Source of the DNA: an uncultured Muribaculaceae bacterium
GTDB lineage: Bacteria; Bacteroidota; Bacteroidia; Bacteroidales; Muribaculaceae
Length of the DNA: 10,235 nt
Assembly (NCBI GenBank): GCA_910583795.1
Contig: CAJTZQ010000100.1
Coordinates: forward strand, 1 to 10,235
Direction: 5' to 3'
Part shown: positions 6,017 to 10,235 of the stretch, piece by piece
Layout: every line of letters begins with the position of its first letter
Position numbering within the stretch: position 1 is the stretch's first letter
Program-made: the position numbers and the translations under genes
The notes under the pieces: model-generated
What the model was told of the DNA's origin: nothing
The model's input: the letters and a program-made list of their open reading frames with translations, nothing else
Databases searched by the model: none

Positions 6017-6397
6017 TTATTTAGTAGCTTTCTTCTTGTTAGCAACTGTTTTCTTACGACCCTTGCGAGTACGCGCGTTATTCTTGGTGCTCTGACCGCG
6101 AACAGGAAGCCCGATACGGTGACGGATGCCACGATAGCAACCGATATCCATGAGACGCTTGATGTTGAGCTGGATCTCTGAACGGAGGTCACCCTCAACT
6201 TTATATTCAGTCTGGATAACTTCACGAACGGCTGCTGCCTGATCGTCTGTCCAGTCTTGCACCTTGATGTCGCGGTCAACACCTGCCTTGCTAAGGATAG
6301 TGTTGGCTGCACTGCGGCCTATGCCGTAGATATACGTCAAGGCAATCTCTCCTCTTTTATTTTGCGGCAAATCTACGCCGACTATTCTTACTGCCAT
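6017..6397 (-). CDS. rpsM: Small ribosomal subunit protein uS13
   Basis: S13 is in the 30S head, contacts the P-site tRNA through its C-terminal tail, and forms bridges to the 50S subunit. The 126 residues begin MAVRIVGVDLPQNKRGEIAL and have TYIYGIGRSAANTIL (21-35), the helix-two-turn-helix region, and the signature CYRGIRHRIGLPVRGQSTKNNARTRKG (87-113). A Lys-rich tail reaches residue 126. It follows rpmJ after 37 bases, and that gap carries a promoter-like element, so rpsM may be the first gene of a separate alpha-operon transcript as in E. coli. Confidence 0.98.
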   Translation of the reverse strand: MAVRIVGVDLPQNKRGEIALTYIYGIGRSAANTILSKAGVDRDIKVQDWTDDQAAAVREVIQTEYKVEGDLRSEIQLNIKRLMDIGCYRGIRHRIGLPVRGQSTKNNARTRKGRKKTVANKKKATK

Positions 6398-6420
6398 AGT
6401 TTGTTGTTACAAATTTTTTG

Positions 6421-6428
6421 CAAAGGTA
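6421..6428 (-). promoter_or_regulatory. Internal promoter (-7 box) upstream of rpsM
   Basis: Read on the minus strand the 37-base gap between rpmJ and rpsM contains TACCTTTG followed by CAAA, an exact match to the Bacteroidota -7 consensus TAnnTTTG. The start codon is 23 bases beyond the box, leaving room for a short leader. A clear -33 TTTG was not found at the usual spacing; only a TTTA about 23 bases upstream, within the rpmJ 3' end. Transcription of S13-S11-S4-alpha-L17 could be boosted here. Confidence 0.45.
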
Positions 6429-6434
6429 ATAAAA

Positions 6435-6551
6435 TTATCCTTGACGTGTTTTAAATTTTGGATTCTTCTTGTTGATTACGTATAATCTTCCTTTTCTACG
6501 TACGATCTTGCTGTCGGCCGTACGCTTTTTGACTGATGCTCTTACTTTCAT
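6435..6551 (-). CDS. rpmJ: Large ribosomal subunit protein bL36
   Basis: Translating the minus strand from ATG at 6551 gives a 38-residue basic protein: MKVRASVKKRTADSKIVRRK followed by GRLYVINKKNPKFKTRQG. This is the L36 of the 50S subunit and has the family's normal length. It lacks the four-residue zinc site (Cys/Cys/Cys/His) of zinc-type L36 and belongs to the zinc-free form usual in Bacteroidota, which differs from duplicated zinc-type copies elsewhere. Position 14 is Ser. It lies 17 bases after infA, the conserved infA-rpmJ-rpsM order. Confidence 0.95.
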   Translation of the reverse strand: MKVRASVKKRTADSKIVRRKGRLYVINKKNPKFKTRQG

Positions 6552-6568
6552 TATGGTGTGTCTTTTTT

Positions 6569-6787
6569 TTATTTATATCTGAAAGCGATACGACCTTTTG
6601 ACAAGTCATATGGACTCATCTCCACCCTGACCTTATCTCCGGGAAGTATCTTGATGTAGTGCATTCTCATTTTGCCTGAGATGTGGGCGGTGATTTCATG
6701 CCCGTTAGTGAGCTCCACCTTAAACATCGCATTCGACAATGCTTCGAGAATGACTCCGTCCTGTTCGATTGCAGCTTGCTTTGCCAT
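6569..6787 (-). CDS. infA: Translation initiation factor IF-1
   Basis: IF-1 binds the 30S A site and assists IF-2 and IF-3 during initiation. The 72 residues form a single S1-like OB fold: MAKQAAIEQDGVILEALSNAMFKVELTNGHEI, then the conserved AHISGKMRMHYIKILPGDKVRVEMSPYDLSKGRIAFRYK. Length and sequence are normal. It starts 26 bases after map and precedes rpmJ, so its synthesis is tied to that of ribosomal proteins. Confidence 0.98.
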   Translation of the reverse strand: MAKQAAIEQDGVILEALSNAMFKVELTNGHEITAHISGKMRMHYIKILPGDKVRVEMSPYDLSKGRIAFRYK

Positions 6788-6813
6788 ATAATCTTTTTCA
6801 GTTTATGCTTTTG

Positions 6814-7611
6814 TTATTCATTTGCGCCGGGCTCTTTTGAAATACCGAGCGCCGCCTCAATATAGTCAAATGTTGTCAGAATCTCCGGTCCTTCCGATGT
6901 GATCAGAATAGTGTGCTCAAAATGCGCTGACGGTTTACGGTCACGTGTGCGACATTCCCATCCGTTACTCTCAATAACAACATTCTTGCTACCGAGGTTG
7001 ATCATCGGTTCTACCGCGATACACATTCCCGGCTTTAAAACCGGGCCTATTCCTCTTCTACCAAAATTGGGGACCTCAGGATCCTCATGCATACTCTTCC
7101 CAATTCCGTGGCCACACATTTCACGAACCACGCTATAGCCTGCATGTTCGCAATAAGTCTGGATGGCATTGGAAATATCGCCGATACGTTTCCCTGCTTG
7201 AGCGGCATTGATACCCACATAAACGGATTCTTTTGTCACCTTAAGCAATCTTGACGTCTTTTCGTCGATTTCTCCTATGGCGAAAGTATAACAACTGTCT
7301 CCATTGAAACCGTCAAGTTCTGCGACACAGTCAGTGCCTACGATGTCACCTTCGCGAAGTTCATAACCTGAAGGGAAACCATGCACAACAGTCTCGTTGA
7401 CCTCAATGCAGAGTGTGCCTGGAAATCCGTGATAACCCAAGCAAGCGGGTTTACCCCCGTTGTCGAGGATAAACTCTCTTGCAATGTTATCAAGCTTACG
7501 GGTAGTGACACCGGGATGTACCCATTTAGCCACTTCTCCGAGCGTGCGGCTTACCAGATCACAGGCTGCCCGCATCTTGACTATCTCTTCGGCTGTCTTG
7601 ATATAGATCAT
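6814..7611 (-). CDS. map: Methionine aminopeptidase, type I
   Basis: Removes the initiator methionine from nascent proteins after deformylation, a cytoplasmic ribosome-associated step. The 265 residues follow the type I pita-bread fold. All five metal ligands are present with E. coli spacing: D94 (VGTDCVAELDG), D105 (FNGDS), H168 (MCGHGIG), E201 (AVEPMI) and E232 (FEHTI). The substrate-positioning histidine is H77 (VVHGFP). No N-terminal extension or zinc finger is present, so this is the short type Ia form. It starts 19 bases after secY and lies in the spc operon between secY and infA, the usual Bacteroidota and Gram-positive arrangement. Confidence 0.98.
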   Translation of the reverse strand: MIYIKTAEEIVKMRAACDLVSRTLGEVAKWVHPGVTTRKLDNIAREFILDNGGKPACLGYHGFPGTLCIEVNETVVHGFPSGYELREGDIVGTDCVAELDGFNGDSCYTFAIGEIDEKTSRLLKVTKESVYVGINAAQAGKRIGDISNAIQTYCEHAGYSVVREMCGHGIGKSMHEDPEVPNFGRRGIGPVLKPGMCIAVEPMINLGSKNVVIESNGWECRTRDRKPSAHFEHTILITSEGPEILTTFDYIEAALGISKEPGANE

Positions 7612-7630
7612 TAGCTTACTGAAACGATTT

Positions 7631-8968
7631 TTAGAATGCTCCGCTGCCTGTGGTGCGTCCTTTGATGCGACCGTCTTTCATAAGACCATCGTAGTGACGC
7701 ATGAGCAGATGACCTTCAACTATTCTCAACGTGTCGAGAATTACGCCTACCATAATCAGAAGCGATGTGCCTCCAAAGAATGCGGCGAACTGACGGTTGA
7801 GACCACACACATGTGCTATCGCAGGAAGAATGGCGACGATGCCAAGGAAAATTGAACCCGGAAGGGTGATTCTTGACATGATTGAATCGAGATATTCAAC
7901 TGTCGGTTTGCCGGGCTTGATACCGGGGATAAAACCGTTGTTGCGTTTCATATCTTCAGCCATCTGTGCAGGGCGCACGGTGATTGCGGTGTAAAAATAA
8001 GTAAAGGCCACAATCATTATAAAATATACCAGATTATACCAGAATCCATAGAGGTCGGTAAGAGCTCCGAAGAATCCGGTCTGATCCGGACTGAAGCCGA
8101 CAAGTGTGACCGGGATAAACATGATTGCCTGAGCAAAGATGATCGGCATCACACCGGCTGCATTCACTTTCAGAGGGATGTACTGACGGGCTCCGCCATA
8201 CTGTTTGTTGCCCTGTATGCGCTTTGCATACTGTACGGGAACCTTGCGTGTGCCCTGTACGAGAAGTACAGCTCCTGCAATTACAGCAACGAGGATAACC
8301 AGCTCAACAAGGAAGATTACCAGACCACCGCCGGCTGAGTTCATCAAACGTCCGGTGAATTCCTGTATCACAGCCTCGGGGAAACGTGCCATGATACCAA
8401 TAAGGATGATAAATGAAATACCGTTACCGATACCTTTCTGGTCGATCCTCTCGCCAAGCCACATGATGAACATTGAACCCGCCGCAAGGACGATTGTCAT
8501 GAACACCACGGTCCAGAATCCCATTTCTACATGGCCGCCTGCTGCCTGAACCTGATATTTAAGGTTCATAAGATAAGCAGGGCCCTGAAGAATCAGGATG
8601 AGCACTGTGAGATAGCGGGTATACTGATTAAGTTTCATTCTTCCGCTCTCTCCTTCACGCTGCATCTTCTGGAATGCGGGAAGAACCATGCCAAGCAACT
8701 GGATCACGATCGAAGCAGTGATGTAAGGCATGATACCCAACGCAAATATCGACGCCTGAGAGAATGCACCACCCGAGAACATATCGAGAAGCTGCATCAG
8801 ACCGTCGGATGTGAAGTTTTTCAGCGCCATGAGCTCATCGGGATTAATTCCCGGCAAGACCACGTAGCATCCGAAACGATAGATGATCACGAGAAGCAAC
8901 GTGATGCCGATGCGTCTGCGGAGATCCTCTACGCTCCAGATATTCTTTATTGTCTGTGTAAATCCCAT
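7631..8968 (-). CDS. secY: Protein translocase subunit SecY
   Basis: SecY forms the channel of the Sec translocon in the inner membrane and works with SecE, SecG and SecA. The 445 residues contain ten hydrophobic segments. Notable parts are LGIMPYITASIVIQLLGMVLP (77-97), the cytoplasmic C4 loop with RKVPVQYAKR (241-250), and the C5 loop with NNGFIPGIKPGKPT (343-356), which contacts ribosome and SecA. The last segment, LLIMVGVILDTLRIVEGHLL, ends near residue 422 and is followed by a short basic tail. The length and all motifs are normal. rplO ends only 5 bases upstream, and map follows after 19 bases. Confidence 0.98.
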   Translation of the reverse strand: MGFTQTIKNIWSVEDLRRRIGITLLLVIIYRFGCYVVLPGINPDELMALKNFTSDGLMQLLDMFSGGAFSQASIFALGIMPYITASIVIQLLGMVLPAFQKMQREGESGRMKLNQYTRYLTVLILILQGPAYLMNLKYQVQAAGGHVEMGFWTVVFMTIVLAAGSMFIMWLGERIDQKGIGNGISFIILIGIMARFPEAVIQEFTGRLMNSAGGGLVIFLVELVILVAVIAGAVLLVQGTRKVPVQYAKRIQGNKQYGGARQYIPLKVNAAGVMPIIFAQAIMFIPVTLVGFSPDQTGFFGALTDLYGFWYNLVYFIMIVAFTYFYTAITVRPAQMAEDMKRNNGFIPGIKPGKPTVEYLDSIMSRITLPGSIFLGIVAILPAIAHVCGLNRQFAAFFGGTSLLIMVGVILDTLRIVEGHLLMRHYDGLMKDGRIKGRTTGSGAF

Positions 8969-8973
8969 TTTAA

Positions 8974-9420
8974 TTAGTTTTTGCTGACGGTTCCACCTGC
9001 TGCTGTGATAGCCTCCTCTGCCTTCTTAGAGAATGCGTCTGCCTGCACTTCGAGAGCGCGGCTGATCGCACCGTTGGCAAGGATCTTCACGAGAGCTCTT
9101 TTGGGAGCGAGACCTGCAGCACGGAGATCGGCAACCGTAATCTTGGTGAGGTTTTGAGCCTCTGCCAATGCCTCGAGAGCATCAAGGTTGATTGCTTTAT
9201 ATTCAACACGGTTGATGTTCTTGAAACCGAATTTTGGCACGCGGCGCTGAAGTGGCATCTGACCACCTTCAAAACCGATCTTGTGCTTATAGCCTGAGCG
9301 AGACTTAGCACCTTTGTGACCGCGTGTTGATGTGCCACCGTAACCTGAGCCGGGACCACGGCCAATTCTCTTGTTGCTCTTGTTGCTGCCGGGAGCCGGC
9401 GTAAGATTATGTAGTTCCAT
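8974..9420 (-). CDS. rplO: Large ribosomal subunit protein uL15
   Basis: L15 is a late-assembling 50S protein with a long N-terminal extension. The 148 residues begin MELHNLTPAPGSNKSNKRIG and show the Gly/Arg-rich extension RGPGSGYGGTSTRGHKGAKSRSG (21-43). Next come GFEGGQMPLQRRVPKFGFKN (49-68) and the C-terminal globular part with VKILANGAISRALEVQADAFSKKAEEAITAAGG (111-143). Length and sequence are ordinary. It begins 14 bases after rpmD and ends 5 bases before secY, the standard rplO-secY pairing. Confidence 0.98.
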   Translation of the reverse strand: MELHNLTPAPGSNKSNKRIGRGPGSGYGGTSTRGHKGAKSRSGYKHKIGFEGGQMPLQRRVPKFGFKNINRVEYKAINLDALEALAEAQNLTKITVADLRAAGLAPKRALVKILANGAISRALEVQADAFSKKAEEAITAAGGTVSKN

Positions 9421-9434
9421 GAGTTTCTAAATCA

Positions 9435-9614
9435 TTAGAGAGTTGTGACTTCTACAAGATGACGCACTGCATTTACCATTCCTCTGATTGAGGGGCAGTC
9501 TTCTTTTACCACTGTGTGGTTCATTTTTCTCAGGCCGAGAGCGTCGAGTGTACGCTTCTGCACTGCCGGGCAATTAATGCGGCTCTTGATCTGCTTGATT
9601 GCTATCTGTGCCAT
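9435..9614 (-). CDS. rpmD: Large ribosomal subunit protein uL30
   Basis: Translation from ATG at 9614 gives 59 residues, the usual L30 length. It starts MAQIAIKQIKSRINCPAVQK and has RTLDALGLRKMNHTVVKED (21-39). It ends SIRGMVNAVRHLVEVTTL, the typical L30 C-terminal strand. L30 is a small 50S protein absent from some lineages but standard here between rpsE and rplO. The spacing is 12 bases from rpsE and 14 to rplO. Confidence 0.96.
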   Translation of the reverse strand: MAQIAIKQIKSRINCPAVQKRTLDALGLRKMNHTVVKEDCPSIRGMVNAVRHLVEVTTL

Positions 9615-9626
9615 TTCTGTAGTTTA

Positions 9627-10145
9627 TTAGCCGTTAAACACTTTATCCACAGCTACGCCGCGGTTCTGTGCCACCTGTGCCGGGCTTCTCATTTCATCGA
9701 GAGCGGCAATAGTAGCCTTAACGAGGTTGTGGGGGTTGGATGATCCCTTGCTCTTTGCGAGGACGTCGGTGATACCTACGCTCTCAAGCACTGCACGCAT
9801 AGCGCCACCTGCTTTCACGCCGGTACCCTCGGAAGCGGGTTTGAGGAAAATGCGTGAACCGCCGAATTTAGCACTCTGCTCGTGAGGGATGGTTCCTTTA
9901 TGCACCGGAACTCTAATAAGGTTCTTCTTTGCAGTCTCCACGCCTTTTGCGATTGCTGCAGTAACCTCGTTAGCCTTGCCAAGACCCCAGCCGATGATGC
10001 CGTCTTCGTTGCCGACAACTACAATGGCTGCAAAGCTGAAAGCACGTCCACCTTTTGTGACCTTAGTCACGCGGTTGATGGCCACAAGACGGTCTTTCAG
10101 ATCCAAATCATTAGTAGATTTTACTCTATTATTTCTCTTTGCCAT
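9627..10145 (-). CDS. rpsE: Small ribosomal subunit protein uS5
   Basis: S5 lines the mRNA entry side of the 30S subunit and affects decoding fidelity. The 172 residues have the N-terminal double-stranded-RNA-binding domain with the loop KVTKGGRAFSFAAIVVVG (28-45), where spectinomycin-resistance changes occur in other species; this loop looks wild type. GIIGWGLGKANEV (49-61) follows. The C-terminal domain has GGSRIFLKPASEGTGVKAGGAMRAVLESVGITDVLAKSKGSSNPHNLVKAT (95-145). Length is normal. It starts 9 bases after the rplR stop codon. Confidence 0.98.
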   Translation of the reverse strand: MAKRNNRVKSTNDLDLKDRLVAINRVTKVTKGGRAFSFAAIVVVGNEDGIIGWGLGKANEVTAAIAKGVETAKKNLIRVPVHKGTIPHEQSAKFGGSRIFLKPASEGTGVKAGGAMRAVLESVGITDVLAKSKGSSNPHNLVKATIAALDEMRSPAQVAQNRGVAVDKVFNG

Positions 10146-10154
10146 GATTTTCGA

Positions 10155-10235
10155 TTAAAATTTAAGACCGGCCTGACGTGCTGCATCGGCCAATGATTTA
10201 ACTCTGCCGTGGAAAAGGTAGCCGTTACGGTCGAA
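10155..10235 (-). CDS. rplR: Large ribosomal subunit protein uL18, C-terminal part (cut by window edge)
   Basis: The last 26 residues read FDRNGYLFHGRVKSLADAAR then QAGLKF before TAA at 10157-10155. This matches the conserved FDRxGxxYHGRVxALADAAREGGLxF ending of L18, the 5S rRNA-binding protein of the central protuberance. The rest of the gene lies beyond the right edge. The position directly before rpsE is the standard spc-operon order. Confidence 0.95.
   Translation of the reverse strand, partial: FDRNGYLFHGRVKSLADAARQAGLKF

Noticed and set aside
5761..6312. A 183-codon minus-strand frame spanning parts of rpsK and rpsM
   Set aside because: It overlaps two certain ribosomal genes in another frame, and its Arg/Ser/Thr-rich translation is typical of an out-of-frame reading.
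6435..6551. L36 without zinc-binding cysteines as a damaged gene
   Set aside because: Zinc-free L36 is a normal form in this phylum, and the rest of the protein is well conserved.
8531..8977. A 148-codon plus-strand frame opposite secY
   Set aside because: Antisense to the intact secY, with no protein family resemblance and no promoter signal.
1..10235. CRISPR arrays, insertion sequences, toxin-antitoxin or defence operons
   Set aside because: I found no regularly spaced repeats, transposase or nuclease genes. The only accessory-type genes are the XRE remnant and the ORF6N gene, which are not enough to call a defence system.

Overview
This window is a piece of a Bacteroidota chromosome, order Bacteroidales. 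Protein resemblance suggests something near Muribaculaceae, Prevotella or Bacteroides, but no family can be fixed from sequence alone. Three things support the placement: the gene order rplR-rpsE-rpmD-rplO-secY-map-infA-rpmJ-rpsM-rpsK-rpsD-rpoA-rplQ, A/T-rich start regions without Shine-Dalgarno motifs, and promoter-like TAnnTTTG elements.

The right two thirds (about 3290-10235, all on the minus strand) is the downstream half of the spc operon followed by the alpha operon. It enters with the C-terminus of L18 (rplR). It then encodes S5, L30, L15, the SecY translocon channel, methionine aminopeptidase, IF-1, L36, S13, S11, S4, the RNA polymerase alpha subunit and L17. The genes are tightly packed and end at a strong intrinsic terminator (3294-3333). 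Two spots break the packing. A 37-base gap before rpsM carries an exact match to the Bacteroidota -7 consensus. A 130-base gap before rpsD contains nested inverted repeats and may be a structured autoregulatory leader.

The middle (1207-3240, minus strand) is a two-gene unit. It holds a cardiolipin synthase with two HKD motifs and two N-terminal membrane segments, and 9 bases later a cysteine-rich DUF3109 protein.

The left end (1-1206, plus strand) looks like accessory sequence beside a tRNA. It has the 3' part of a tRNA-Arg(CCG) with its own terminator, then a decayed XRE-type helix-turn-helix gene (no visible N-terminus, in-frame TAA before a CPHCG knuckle). The end of this remnant overlaps the start of an intact ORF6N-domain gene. 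An AT-rich stretch follows, then a promoter-like box and a good terminator hairpin with no ORF between them, which could be a small RNA gene.

Most of the window is core machinery. No new multi-gene system is evident. The points worth a second look are the rpsD leader, the orphan promoter-terminator unit and the tRNA-flanking remnant.
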